DNA from: Streptomyces sp. NBC_01465
GTDB lineage: Bacteria; Actinomycetota; Actinomycetes; Streptomycetales; Streptomycetaceae
DNA: 64,000 nt
Direction: 5' to 3'
Assembly (NCBI RefSeq): GCF_036227325.1
Contig: NZ_CP109467.1
Coordinates: 2,418,001 to 2,482,000 of the forward strand
A model generated the notes under the pieces. That model did not search any database. It was not told the DNA's origin and saw only the letters and a list, made by a program, of their open reading frames with translations. The position numbers and the translations under genes were made by a program. Positions 33,054-43,574 of the stretch are shown piece after piece; within the stretch, counting starts at the first letter, position 1; every line of letters begins with the position of its first letter.

Positions 33054-34336
33054 GCCGACACCAGCCCTGCGATGTCGAAGAGGGTCGCAGCAGCCTTGGT
33101 CGTCTCCGCGCTGTTGTGTGCAGCACCCTGACCCGGAATCAGGTCGAGGCTTTCGCCGGAGGACACCAGGTTCGCTGACACATTCACACCGCTGACGCTG
33201 ACCTCAGCGACTCGTAGTGCCGCCTTTCTGCCACCTTCAGCAAATGCTTCTGCGCCTTCACGCGCATCAGAAGCGGCCTTTGTGGAGAATGCAGGCACAA
33301 TATCCTTCACGAATTTCGATGCGTGCGGCGCCGACTGGGCAAGCGTTTCCCCGCCTTCGCGAGCCACCCGCGCGGCATCGATGGCTTCGCTCCCTGCTTT
33401 ACCGAGAGCTCCAGCGCCTGGAACCATCCCGACCAGGTCACCCGCGAAAGACGCATAGGCGCTGAAGGTGTCCATGTTCCAGCCGGTCTTGTCGCCCCAC
33501 AGAGCATCTCTGAACTCCGGGTCGGTGAGGTTCTTCGTCATGGAAGCCGCACTCGCCACGACCGCGATCCCCGCGAACAGCGGCGCAAGCGGCGTCGGGA
33601 AGAGTGCCAGCATTCCTGCGATGGCGCCGATCGTGCCCGCGTGCTCGTACAGGAACTCGCCGACCGCCTTGATGCCGCCCCAGATGGCATCAACTGCCGT
33701 GCTCAGCCAGCCGGGTTCGCGCGGTGCGAGCTTGTCCGTCGCGTCGTCGAGCGCCCTGGCGACACCCTCCGCCTGGTCCGTATGCTGGATTTCCAGCGCC
33801 TCGGCCTTGCGGATGACGTCGTTGTACGCCGCATTCGCACTGTCCAGCGCCGTCGTAGCCTCGCCCAGGCTCTTCTCCGCCGCCCGCAGCCGTGCCGTCG
33901 CCGCGTCCGCCTCGTCCTGGGAGGGGAACGTCCGGCCCGCCAGCTTGAGGTCCGGGTGTTCCGCCGCCGCGTCGTGGCGCTGCTGCGCCGAACTCGCCGC
34001 CGCCTTCTTCTCGGCTGCCGCCTCGTCGTACTTCTTCGCCAGGTCCCGGTTGGACGTGAGGTCGCCGTCCCAGATCTTCAGTTGGGCCGACGCCTTCTCC
34101 AGGGAGCGGGCCGCGTTCTTGATGTACGTCGGCAACTCGCCGTCGATCGCCTCGCGGAACGCCGTCGCCGCGTCGCCCTCCCAGTAGCTGCTCTCACCGA
34201 TCAGCTTCTGCAGCTGGGTGTGGCAGTTGCGGAGCGCCGTGGCTGCCGAAGTGACCTTTGACCGGAGGGCGTTGACCTCGGTGGGGATGCCGGGTGCCGG
34301 GTTCCAGCCGAGGTCCGGATAGGGGTTCGCCGCCAT
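33047..34336 (-). CDS. Putative type VII secretion substrate (WXG/LXG-like N-terminus)
   Basis: 429 aa. N-terminal 100 residues form a long helical hairpin with YWEGDAATAFREAIDGELPTYIKNAARSLEKASAQL; the WEGDAA turn replaces the W-x-G of WXG100 proteins. Residues 100-210 are Ala/Glu/Lys-rich coiled coil. Around 230-275 is a hydrophobic Gly/Ala stretch (TIGAIAGMLALFPTPLAPLFAGIAVVASAASM), then a pore- or linker-like domain (DTFSAYASFAGDLVGMVPGAGALGKAGSEAIDAARVA). This is the plan of polymorphic-toxin-type T7SS proteins, but it stops without a recognisable C-terminal toxin. Its ATG overlaps the stop of the small WXG100 gene by one base. Confidence 0.85.
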   Translation of the reverse strand: MAANPYPDLGWNPAPGIPTEVNALRSKVTSAATALRNCHTQLQKLIGESSYWEGDAATAFREAIDGELPTYIKNAARSLEKASAQLKIWDGDLTSNRDLAKKYDEAAAEKKAAASSAQQRHDAAAEHPDLKLAGRTFPSQDEADAATARLRAAEKSLGEATTALDSANAAYNDVIRKAEALEIQHTDQAEGVARALDDATDKLAPREPGWLSTAVDAIWGGIKAVGEFLYEHAGTIGAIAGMLALFPTPLAPLFAGIAVVASAASMTKNLTDPEFRDALWGDKTGWNMDTFSAYASFAGDLVGMVPGAGALGKAGSEAIDAARVAREGGETLAQSAPHASKFVKDIVPAFSTKAASDAREGAEAFAEGGRKAALRVAEVSVSGVNVSANLVSSGESLDLIPGQGAAHNSAETTKAAATLFDIAGLVSAW

Positions 34337-34656
34337 CAGTTCGTGCCGCCCGACGTCGACTCCGCCGCCATCTTCTTGAACGCCTGCTCCAGCGCCTTCT
34401 CGACCTCTTCGTAGGCCTGCTTGTTCGTCTTCACGCCTGCGCCGACCGCGTCGATCATCTTCTTCGTCTGCTCGGACCCGTACTTCCAGCGCTCCTGGAA
34501 TCCGTCGCAGGCCTCGTCCAGGCGGGGTGTCCCGATCTGGTCGGCCCGGACGTGCCCGAGCGCCGTACGCGCCTCGTTCAGGTCCCGGATGCAGCCTTCC
34601 AGGGTCGTCAGGAACGAACCGAGCTGGTCGGTGTCCGTCGCAAAGTGATCCCCCAT
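34336..34656 (-). CDS. WXG100-like small protein
   Basis: 106 aa from ATG 34656 (MGDHFATDTDQLGSFLTTLEGCIRDLNEARTALGHVR), with GGAGG eight bases upstream. All-helical, about 100 residues: DEACDGFQERWKYGSEQTKKMIDAVGAGVKTNKQAYEEVEKALEQAFKKM. There is no canonical WxG, but the size, helical hairpin and FxxRWxYG turn fit the ESAT-6/CFP-10-like or DUF2580-like group. Heads the six-gene operon and is the probable partner of the 429-aa protein. Confidence 0.85.
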   Translation of the reverse strand: MGDHFATDTDQLGSFLTTLEGCIRDLNEARTALGHVRADQIGTPRLDEACDGFQERWKYGSEQTKKMIDAVGAGVKTNKQAYEEVEKALEQAFKKMAAESTSGGTN

Positions 34657-34676
34657 GCCAAGCGCCTCCGTCGTGC

Positions 34677-34703
34677 TGGAACAGACCGGAATCGAGTGTT
34701 CCA
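34677..34703. promoter_or_regulatory. Inverted repeat before the WXG100 operon
   Basis: tggaaca (34677-34683) and tgttcca (34697-34703) are perfect 7-base arms with a 13-base spacer, 21 bases upstream of the first start of the operon. A candidate regulator site in the only gap that can hold its promoter. Confidence 0.5.
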
Positions 34704-34771
34704 TCAGCAGTGGCGGTCGATTGTACGGAGCAAGCGGAGGAGGGGATTCCGGTGGGGTGCGAGGCGTACGG

Positions 34772-35458
34772 CTACACGCCGTGCGCCCCCGGCACCACCA
34801 AGCCCGATTCGTACGCAATGATCACCAGTTGCGCCCGGTCCCTTGCGCCCAGTTTGCCCATGATCCGGCTGACATGCGTCTTTGCCGTGAGAGGTGAGAG
34901 GCCCAGGCTCTCCGCGATCTCCGCATTGTTCAGACCCCTCCCCACCAGGCCCAACACCTGGCACTCACGTTCAGAGAGGCCGTCCGGGCCGCCCGTTGAC
35001 GGGGCTTCGCGCACCCTCAGGACGCGGGCGATCAGGCGTGACGTCGGGCCCGGGGAGAGCAGGGAGTCGCCCGCCGCCACCAAGCGGATCGCGGCCAGCA
35101 GGTCCGCCGGCTTCGTGTCCTTCACCAGGAAGCCCGACGCCCCCGCGCGCAGCGCCTCCACCACGTGCTCGTCCGTGTCGTACGTCGTGAGGACCAGGAC
35201 CTTCACCCCTGCCAGGTCCTCGTCCGCCGCGATCAGGCGCGTCGCCGTGATGCCGTCCATGTCCGGCATCCGGATGTCCATCACGACCAGGTCCGCGCGC
35301 GACGCACGGGCCAGCTCCACCGCCTCCCGGCCGTTCGCCGCCTGGGCGACCACCTCCATGCCGGGCGCCGAGTCCACCAGCATCGCGAACGCCGCCCGGA
35401 CCAGGGTCTGGTCGTCCGCCAGCAGGACGCGGATCACAGGGGTCTGGTTCTCCGTCAT
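34772..35458 (-). CDS. NarL/LuxR-type response regulator
   Basis: 228 aa from ATG 35458 (MTENQTPVIRVLLADDQTLVRAAF). Receiver with Asp61 (LVVMDIRMPDMDG) and Lys (FLVKDTKP), and LuxR HTH: LSERECQVLGLVGRGLNNAEIAESLGLSPLTAKTHVSRIMGKLGARDRAQLV. ATGA overlap with the kinase gene. Partner of that kinase; the MMPL exporter upstream in the same operon is the likely output. Confidence 0.95.
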   Translation of the reverse strand: MTENQTPVIRVLLADDQTLVRAAFAMLVDSAPGMEVVAQAANGREAVELARASRADLVVMDIRMPDMDGITATRLIAADEDLAGVKVLVLTTYDTDEHVVEALRAGASGFLVKDTKPADLLAAIRLVAAGDSLLSPGPTSRLIARVLRVREAPSTGGPDGLSERECQVLGLVGRGLNNAEIAESLGLSPLTAKTHVSRIMGKLGARDRAQLVIIAYESGLVVPGAHGV

Positions 35459-36678
35459 TCGGGCAACCGCCTTTCGTTCAGCGGGAGTTCCGCCCTCACC
35501 TCGAAGCCGCCGTCCTGTCGCGGCCCCGCCGTCAACAGCCCGCCCACACTCCGCGCCCGCTCCCGCATCCCGATGATTCCGTACCCCGATCCCGATGTAC
35601 CGCCCGGCGCCTTCCCGTCGTCCACGATCCTCACCTGCAGCGTCTCCCCCTCCCCGTACACCGAGACCCGGACGCGCGCGCCCGCGCCCGCATGGCGCAC
35701 CGCGTTCGTCAGGGACTCCTGGACGATGCGGTACGCCGCCGCCTCCGTCGCCGGCGCCATCGCCAACCCCTCGCTCCGCAGGTCGAGTTCGGCCGACGAC
35801 GCCTTCACCAGGCCCGGGAGCGCCGCCAGGTCGGGGAGCGGCTCCGAGACTCCCCCGGCGCCGTCCGCCCGCAGCACCTCCAGCGTCGTACGCAGCTCGC
35901 CCCGCGCCGTACGGCACGTCTCCGCGATCCCGTCCAGTGCCTTCGCAATCGTCGCCCGGTCCAGGCGGTCCGGGTCCACGGTGAGGATGTGCGACGCCAC
36001 CGACGTCTGCACGCCGATCAGCGTGATCGAGTGGGCCAGGAGGTCGTGCAGGTCGCGGGCGATGCGCATCCGTTCGTCCGTCACCCGCTGCTCCGCCTCC
36101 TTCTCGGCCCGGGCCTTGAGCGAGGCCACGTACTGGCGGTAGACCCGGACGTCCACCCCGCAGAACAGCACGGCGATGTTCCAGCCCGAAGTCCTCAGCA
36201 GCTCAATGCCGTTGTGGCGGTTGAGGGTCGTCACCGTCGCGATCATGATGGTGAGGGCCATGGCGCCGAAGGCCAGCGTCCGCAGCGGCCTGCCCGTCGA
36301 CGCCACCGTGTAGAGCACGATCATCGACATCGGGATCGCCGCGCTGTGCGCGTTGTCGAGCGCGTGGTACGGAAAGACGAAGGCCACCATGGCGAGGAAC
36401 GCCCGCACCGGGTTCCGGCGCCGGAACGCCACCGTCAGCACGGCGCCGAGCAGCAGCGCCCAGCCGAGCGCGTCCGGGCGCAGCGCCGGATCGGAATACA
36501 GCCCGAGGAGCAGCGACAGCACACCGACGCCCACCGCGAGGAGGGCGTCGTTGCGCTGCCGGTGCGGCGCGTCCATCGGGTCGCGGTTGACGACCACGAG
36601 GATGCGCTCGCTCAGCGACGGAGACGGCGGAGGTGAGAGTGCGGGCACGCCCACCATCTTCCGGTACGGGAACCTCAA
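35455..36678 (-). CDS. Sensor histidine kinase, HisKA_3 type
   Basis: 407 aa from TTG 36678, whose codon overlaps the MMPL stop (TTGA); ATG 36657 (MVGVPALSPP) is an alternative. Four or five membrane helices in the first 190 residues (ALLAVGVGVLSLLLGLYS; ALGWALLLGAVLTVAF). Phospho-acceptor His in RIARDLHDLLAHSITLIGVQ; N box QESLTNAVRHAGAGA; G boxes VDDGKAPGG and GSGYGIIGMRERA. Closely resembles the DesK-like kinases next to MMPL or ABC exporters. Signal unknown. Confidence 0.93.
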   Translation of the reverse strand: MRFPYRKMVGVPALSPPPSPSLSERILVVVNRDPMDAPHRQRNDALLAVGVGVLSLLLGLYSDPALRPDALGWALLLGAVLTVAFRRRNPVRAFLAMVAFVFPYHALDNAHSAAIPMSMIVLYTVASTGRPLRTLAFGAMALTIMIATVTTLNRHNGIELLRTSGWNIAVLFCGVDVRVYRQYVASLKARAEKEAEQRVTDERMRIARDLHDLLAHSITLIGVQTSVASHILTVDPDRLDRATIAKALDGIAETCRTARGELRTTLEVLRADGAGGVSEPLPDLAALPGLVKASSAELDLRSEGLAMAPATEAAAYRIVQESLTNAVRHAGAGARVRVSVYGEGETLQVRIVDDGKAPGGTSGSGYGIIGMRERARSVGGLLTAGPRQDGGFEVRAELPLNERRLPE

Positions 36679-38780
36679 CGGGAGCCGATCAGCTCATGCT
36701 CGGGTGACGCGGCGGGCGGTTCGGCCGGCGTACGGCTCAGCGCGCCCGGCCACCACACCTTGCGGCCGAGGGCCACGCTGGCCGACGTCACCAGGTACGT
36801 ACGGACCAGGAAGGTGTCCAGGAGCACTCCGACCGCGATCACGAACCCCAGTTCGGCCAGCATCGCGAGCGGCATGTTGATCAGGACCGCGAACGTCGCC
36901 GCCAGGACCAGACCCGCCGAGGCGATGACACCGCCCGTCGTACGGAGCGCGGTGAGCGCGGCCGCCGCCGGCTCGGCGCCCGACTGGGACTCCTCGCGCA
37001 TCCGGTGCATCAGGAAGATGCCGTAGTCGACGCCGAGCGCCACCAGGAAGACGAAGGAGAGGAGGGGCAGGCCGGGGTCGGTGCCCTCGAAGCCGAAGAG
37101 CGGTTCGAAGACCAGGCCCGCGATGCCGAGCGACGCGCCCCAGACCGCGACCACCGCCGCGATCAGCATCAGCGGGGCGACGAGGCTGCGCAGCAGCACG
37201 ATCAGGATCAGAAGGACGGAGACCAGCACCAGCGGCACGATGACCTTCAAGTCCCTTGCGCTGGTGGCCTCCAGGTCCATCTGCTGGGCGCTCGGCCCGC
37301 CGACGTACGCACCGAGCGAACCGTCGAGGCCCGACCGCAGCGCGTGGATGGTCGCCTGCTCGCCCGCCGACTCCGGCTTGGACGTGGCGATCACCGAGAT
37401 CTCCGTCCAACCGCTGCCGCTGCGGCCCTGGGTCACGGAGGCGACGCCCTCGGTCGTACGGGCCTTCGCGACCGCCTCCGTCGCCTTGTCGGTGGGGGCG
37501 AGCACCGTGATCGGCTGGGTGGAGCGCTCGGGGAAGGCGGCGGTGAGGGTCTTCGCCGCGGTGATCGACTCGGGTTTGGTGGTGAAGGAGTCCTCCTGCT
37601 TGAGGTCGCCGGGGAGGCTGAACGCGCCGAGCGCCAGGGCCCCGAGGACCACCGCGCCGGTGAGCAGGACCGCGATCGGGCGGCGGCCCGCGGAGGCGCC
37701 CATCGCGGAGAAGAGCGAACGGCCCTGCTTGGGCTCGCTTCCGTACGCGGGGACGAGCGGCCAGAACACCCTGCGGCCGAGGAGGACGAGGATCGCGGGC
37801 AGCAGCGTCATCATCGCGAGCAGCGCGCAGAGCACGCCGACGGCGGCGATCGGGCCCATGCCGCGGCTGGAGTTGAGGTCGGCGGCCATCAGGCAGAGGA
37901 GTCCGGCCGCGACCGTGCCGGACGAGGCGAGGATGGCGGGGCCGCTGCCTCGGAGGGCGGCGGCCATGGCGTCGTACGGGCGGGCGATGCGGCGGAGTTC
38001 CTCGCGGTAGCGGGCGACGAGGAGGAGGGCGTAGTCGGTGCCCGCGCCGAAGACGAGGATGGTCATCACGCCCTGGCTCTGGCCGGTGACGGTGATGTCG
38101 AAGCCGCGGTTGAGGCCGTAGACGGTGGCCATGGCGAGCGCGTCGGCGACGCCCGCGCAGACGAGGGGGACGAGCCAGAGCATCGGGCTGCGGTAGATGA
38201 TGATCAGCAGGATCGCGACGACGGCGACGGTGGTGTAGAGCAGCGGTCCGTCGAGGGAGGAGAAGACCTCCTGCGCGTCGACGTTCATCGCGCCGGGCCC
38301 GCCCACTTCGGCGCTCAACCCGCCGCTGCCGTCGGCGACTTGGCGTACCTCGGTGACGAACGTCTTCTTGAGGTCGTCGTCCTGCCCCGGCTCGGTGGTG
38401 GAGACCGGGTACATGAGGGTCGCGCCGTCCTTGGACGGTACGGCGTGGGGGGTGGAGGTGAGGCGGTGGGCGCCGGCGATCTGGTCGATCTGGTGGGCCG
38501 CGGTGGTGCGGTCGGCGGCGGTGAGGCCGCCGTCGCGGTGGTAGACGAGGACGAGGTCGGTGGACTCGCCGCCGGGGAGCCGGTCCTGGATCTTGGCGGC
38601 CTGGGTGGAGTCGGCGCCCGCGGGGAGGTAGTCGACGGCGCGGTTCTGCTGTACGTCGGCGAGCTTGCCCGCGAGGGGGCCTGCGACGGCTATGACGGCG
38701 ATCCAGAACGCGAGCATGCTCCAGGGGAGCCAGCGGCGTGGTCGGCGTACGGGTGTCGGTGTCTGCTGTGCGGCCCTCAT
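36675..38780 (-). CDS. MMPL family RND-type transporter
   Basis: 701 aa, single-gene MMPL exporter with 11-12 membrane helices in two halves. First half: WLPWSMLAFWIAVIAVAGPLAG, a large outer loop, then VVAILLIIIYRSPMLWLVPLVCAGVADALAMATVYGLNR and FGAGTDYALLLVARYREELRR; second half repeats the pattern with FLVALGVDYGIFLMHRMREES, each with the Asp-Tyr pair of proton-coupled RND pumps. Actinobacterial MMPL proteins export lipids, pigments or drugs; the substrate here is unknown. Its stop overlaps the kinase gene start, so exporter, kinase and regulator form one transcript. Confidence 0.94.
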   Translation of the reverse strand: MRAAQQTPTPVRRPRRWLPWSMLAFWIAVIAVAGPLAGKLADVQQNRAVDYLPAGADSTQAAKIQDRLPGGESTDLVLVYHRDGGLTAADRTTAAHQIDQIAGAHRLTSTPHAVPSKDGATLMYPVSTTEPGQDDDLKKTFVTEVRQVADGSGGLSAEVGGPGAMNVDAQEVFSSLDGPLLYTTVAVVAILLIIIYRSPMLWLVPLVCAGVADALAMATVYGLNRGFDITVTGQSQGVMTILVFGAGTDYALLLVARYREELRRIARPYDAMAAALRGSGPAILASSGTVAAGLLCLMAADLNSSRGMGPIAAVGVLCALLAMMTLLPAILVLLGRRVFWPLVPAYGSEPKQGRSLFSAMGASAGRRPIAVLLTGAVVLGALALGAFSLPGDLKQEDSFTTKPESITAAKTLTAAFPERSTQPITVLAPTDKATEAVAKARTTEGVASVTQGRSGSGWTEISVIATSKPESAGEQATIHALRSGLDGSLGAYVGGPSAQQMDLEATSARDLKVIVPLVLVSVLLILIVLLRSLVAPLMLIAAVVAVWGASLGIAGLVFEPLFGFEGTDPGLPLLSFVFLVALGVDYGIFLMHRMREESQSGAEPAAAALTALRTTGGVIASAGLVLAATFAVLINMPLAMLAELGFVIAVGVLLDTFLVRTYLVTSASVALGRKVWWPGALSRTPAEPPAASPEHELIGSR

Positions 38781-38900
38781 GTGGGCCTCCCCTCCAGGGC
38801 GGATGTCCGGTCCTCACCAGACTCCCGTCGGGGGCGGCGCGAATCGTCGCACCGGTGGCGGAGTTGGGCGGTACTGCCGGGGGTGGCGGGAGCGGAGGGT

Positions 38901-38916
38901 TACTCCCGCGGGAGTA
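38901..38916. promoter_or_regulatory. Perfect 16-bp palindrome tactcccgcgggagta
   Basis: Perfect self-complementary sequence 121 bases upstream of the MMPL start. NarL-type regulators often bind such short GC palindromes; the response regulator of the same operon is the first candidate to bind here. Confidence 0.6.
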
Positions 38917-39045
38917 CGGGTGGGGCAAGGTGGGGGGGAAGCGCTCGAGAGGAGACGGCATGTTCGCGGTCCGCGGTCGCGTTATGCGGAGTTCGCGGAG
39001 CGGCCGCTCCGGAGCCGCCAGCTCCACCGCGTACAAGGCTTCCCC

Positions 39046-39228
39046 AATCCCGCCCCTTCCCGAAACCGGGGGCTCTGCCCCGCGGACCCCCACTGGGGCT
39101 CCGCCCCAGACCCCGCTCCTCAAGCGCCGGAGGGGCTGGGGGTGGGCATTTCCAGCCCGTCGAGGGGGTCCCCCCTGCTCGAGCGAAGCCGAGAGCTTGG
39201 GGGAGATTGAGGACAAGCGGCCGAAGGT
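39046..39228. repeat. GC-rich dispersed repeat, intergenic copy
   Basis: Contains cccgccccttcccgaaa (39049-39065), ctggggctccgccccag (39093-39109), ctcctcaagcgccggaggggctgg and a further ctcgagcgaagccgag hairpin. Shares exact 22-base and near-exact 17-base blocks with 2089-2127 (reverse) and 60877-61051. Confidence 0.85.
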
Positions 39229-39267
39229 CGCTTACCGGCGGGGCCGCGGGCCCGACCCCATCACCCG

Positions 39268-39942
39268 CTAAGAAGGGGTCCGCGCCGCAGCCGCCAGGAG
39301 CCGCACCGTGTCCTCGTCGCACAGCGCAAGCGCCCCGCCCACCGCCGTCAGCACTTCTCGCTCCGCCGGGCTGTACGGGCCGTCCGCCAAAGCGATCCGC
39401 GCACCCTGCAGCAGGATCGACTCCCGGCCAGCCGGGGCCAGGTGCGGGGCCAGCGGCTCCAGCGCCTCGTGGAGTTCGATCGCGAGCGCCACCCCGCAGG
39501 GGTCCGCGTCCGCCGTCAGTGCCTCCGCCAGGATCCCCAACTGCTCCTCGCTGCAGTCGTCGTAGCCGGCCGCCCGCAGGGCGGACGCCGCCACCGCCGT
39601 TGCCGTACGCGAGGACGCTCCGCCCGCGGCGAGTACCGCGAGCGCGACCGTGTGCACCGCGTCCCGCAGCATCGCGGAGAAGCGGGTCGTCGTGGGGTGG
39701 TCGAGGGCGTCCAGGCCGAAGTGCGTCTGGCAGGCAGCGCATTCGACGACCGGGCCTTCGGTCCCTCGCTTGAGCAGCGGTACACCCAGGACCGTCAGCC
39801 GGCGGCGCCCGGTGCGGCGGCGGTAGTTGCGGTCGCCTCCGCAGTCGGCGCAGAAGAACTCGCCGTCGCCGACGGTTTCCCAGGAGGTACGGACTGCCCA
39901 GATGATCGACTTCTTGCCACTGTGACCTCGGGCTGGCAGCAC
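39268..39942 (-). CDS. TerB-like protein with zinc ribbon
   Basis: 224 aa from GTG 39942 (VLPARGHSGKKSIIWAVRTSWET), with a perfect GGAGGT five bases upstream. Residues 25-75 form a zinc ribbon: [52 protein letters not shown] (CxxC...CxxC). Residues 90-220 are a TerB-type helical bundle (DPCGVALAIELHEALEPLAPHLAPAGRESILLQGARIALADGPYSPAEREVLTAVGGALAL). TerB domains occur in tellurite resistance and stress systems; zinc-ribbon TerB proteins of Streptomyces are generally orphans, as here. Function unknown. Confidence 0.88.
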   Translation of the reverse strand: MLPARGHSGKKSIIWAVRTSWETVGDGEFFCADCGGDRNYRRRTGRRRLTVLGVPLLKRGTEGPVVECAACQTHFGLDALDHPTTTRFSAMLRDAVHTVALAVLAAGGASSRTATAVAASALRAAGYDDCSEEQLGILAEALTADADPCGVALAIELHEALEPLAPHLAPAGRESILLQGARIALADGPYSPAEREVLTAVGGALALCDEDTVRLLAAAARTPS

Positions 39943-40034
39943 GTCGCACCTCCGTAACGCCTCGGCAACATTGCCGCGTTGACGTGATGTTAGCCACATC
40001 GATGATGCGGCGTCAGCACCTCGGCAGGAGATGG

Positions 40035-40072
40035 CTTGGTCCCGCCTGCCTCAACAGGCAGACGGGACCAAG
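40035..40072 (-). terminator. leuA terminator
   Basis: cttggtcccgcctgcct (40035-40051), loop caac, aggcagacgggaccaag (40056-40072), one mismatch. Located about 80 bases downstream of the leuA stop. Confidence 0.88.
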
Positions 40073-40150
40073 GAAGTGCGAGGTCAGGAGGGGTGCGTAC
40101 CGATTCGCAAGCGGGCCTGCATCGAAAATGCGATCAGGCCGAGGAAGTGC

Positions 40151-42036
<1,886 letters not shown>

Positions 42037-42185
42037 GATGTCCAGCAGAGTAGCCCAGCAGCCCCACGAGCGCCGTACCCGTATCAGTATGCGGGATCGC
42101 CTATACGTAACGCCTAAACGGCGAAGCTTCACTCCATTTCGGGAAATCATGGTGGCATCTAGTGACAGTGGCATGACCCAGTGCC

Positions 42186-43262
42186 ATGTTGCGGAGCATG
42201 GAAGCAACACATCCCGTCTTCTGCACCATCGTGCCGCCCCATGCCCTCGACAAGCTCGTCCAGGCCGAGGACCCCGCCATCGCGAAGGCCGCCCGCCGCA
42301 CTCTCATCGCGGACTCCGCGCAGCGCACCAGCCGCCGTCTGACCACCGTGCTCGGCGCACCGACCGTCGCCCCGCCCAAGGGCGCCGCGGCCGACGCCGT
42401 CCACCGCACCATCTACGACGCCCGCCACACCCAGGACCTGCCCGGGCGCAAGGTCCGCGGCGAGGGTGACAAGCCGGGCAAGGACGCCACGGTGAACCGT
42501 GCGTACGCCGGCCTCGGCGCCACCTTCGATCTCTATCTGAAGGCGTACGCGCGCAACTCCATCGACGGCGACGGCATGCCGCTGGACGCCACCGTCCACT
42601 TCGACCGCGAGTACAACAACGCGTTCTGGGACGGCGAGCGGATGGTGTTCGGCGACGGTGACGGGGAGATCTTCCTCGACTTCACCCTCCCGATCGACGT
42701 CATCGGCCACGAGCTGACCCACGGCGTCACGCAGCACACCGCGAACCTGACCTACTTCGGTCAGCCGGGCGCGCTGAACGAGTCGATGTCGGACGTCTTC
42801 GGCTCCCTCATCAAGCAGTACTCGCTCGACCAGGACGCCAACCAGGCCGACTGGCTGATCGGCGCCGGACTGCTCGCCCCGCGCGTGCACGGGGTCGCGC
42901 TGCGCTCCATGAAGGAGCCCGGGTCGGCGTACGACGACACGGTCCTCGGCAAGGACCCGCAGCCCGCGACGATGGAGCACTACGTCACCACCGGCCGCGA
43001 CAACGGCGGCGTCCACATCAACTCGGGCATCCCCAACCACGCCTTCTTCCTCCTGGCCACAGCGCTGGGCGGCAAGGCCTGGGAGAAGGCCGGGCAGATC
43101 TGGTTCGACGTCCTGACCGGCGGCGAGCTCGGCAAGCAGGCCATGTTCGCGGACTTCGCCCGCCTCACGGTCAAGGCCGCGCACACGCGCTTCGGCGACG
43201 GCGACGAGCAGCAGTCCGTGCTCAAGGCCTGGTCCCAGGTGGGTGTCCCGACCGGCTCGTAG
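42186..43262 (+). CDS. Intracellular M4 metallopeptidase (protealysin-like)
   Basis: 358 aa from ATG 42186; ATG 42198 (MEATHPVFCTIVPPH) is equally plausible and starts nearer the family consensus. Thermolysin-family zinc peptidase: HELTH with His175, Glu176, His179; third ligand Glu199 in GALNESMSDVFGS; catalytic His in NGGVHINSGIPNHAFF. There is no signal peptide; instead a short protealysin-type propeptide (CTIVPPHALDKLV, PP motif). Such enzymes act inside the cell or exit by unknown routes. It is followed after 17 bases by an emfourin-type inhibitor gene. Divergent from leuA, with 149 bases to the leader. Confidence 0.94.
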   Translation: MLRSMEATHPVFCTIVPPHALDKLVQAEDPAIAKAARRTLIADSAQRTSRRLTTVLGAPTVAPPKGAAADAVHRTIYDARHTQDLPGRKVRGEGDKPGKDATVNRAYAGLGATFDLYLKAYARNSIDGDGMPLDATVHFDREYNNAFWDGERMVFGDGDGEIFLDFTLPIDVIGHELTHGVTQHTANLTYFGQPGALNESMSDVFGSLIKQYSLDQDANQADWLIGAGLLAPRVHGVALRSMKEPGSAYDDTVLGKDPQPATMEHYVTTGRDNGGVHINSGIPNHAFFLLATALGGKAWEKAGQIWFDVLTGGELGKQAMFADFARLTVKAAHTRFGDGDEQQSVLKAWSQVGVPTGS

Positions 43263-43279
43263 CGACTAGAAAAGGACCC

Positions 43280-43546
43280 ATGCGTATTCAGGTACGACAG
43301 ACGGGCGGCTTCGCCGGACTCGACCGCCGGGCGGCGGTCGACACGGCGGGCCGCCCCGACGCGAACGCGTGGCAGGCCCTGGCGGACCAGGCTCTGGCGG
43401 GCGGGCGGGCAGCGCCGCCCGCCGGCGTCCCGGACGGCTTCCAGTACGAGATCACGGTCGACGGCCGTACGGTCCACTGCGCGGATCCGCATCTGACGGA
43501 GGCGCAGCGCGAGTTGATTGCGCGGGTCCTAAAAGAGGGTGCCTGA
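43280..43546 (+). CDS. Emfourin-type protealysin inhibitor
   Basis: 88 aa: MRIQVRQTGGFAGLDRRAAVDTAG...GFQYEITVDGRTVHCADPHLTEAQRELIARVL. This matches the pattern of emfourin/protealysin inhibitor proteins (RIxVxRxGGFAGxxR...D...Y.I.VDG). They bind M4 peptidases stoichiometrically and are encoded directly next to them, as seen here (17-base gap, one transcript). No cysteine pair, no signal. It probably restrains the intracellular peptidase encoded upstream. Confidence 0.92.
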   Translation: MRIQVRQTGGFAGLDRRAAVDTAGRPDANAWQALADQALAGGRAAPPAGVPDGFQYEITVDGRTVHCADPHLTEAQRELIARVLKEGA

Positions 43547-43574
43547 GCTGCGGAAACAGGCTTGACTGCACCAC

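Larger units (their letters stand above)
38781..39267. other. Repeat-bearing gap between TerB-like and MMPL genes
   Basis: About 490 bases without a trusted gene. The left part (38781-38950) should hold the MMPL operon promoter and a 16-base palindrome. From 39046 on it is the GC-rich dispersed repeat. A weak open frame 38960-39271 (+), with gagaggag before its ATG, runs straight through the repeat and is not accepted as a gene. Confidence 0.6.

Noticed and set aside
30783..34656. Calling the operon a toxin-immunity system
   Set aside because: No toxin domain or known immunity family is recognisable; only the WXG-type head supports the idea.
38960..39271. 103-residue open frame (+) with a good ribosome-binding site before its ATG
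   Set aside because: Most of it is the dispersed repeat and it ends inside the TerB-like gene; the protein is proline/arginine-rich without family likeness.
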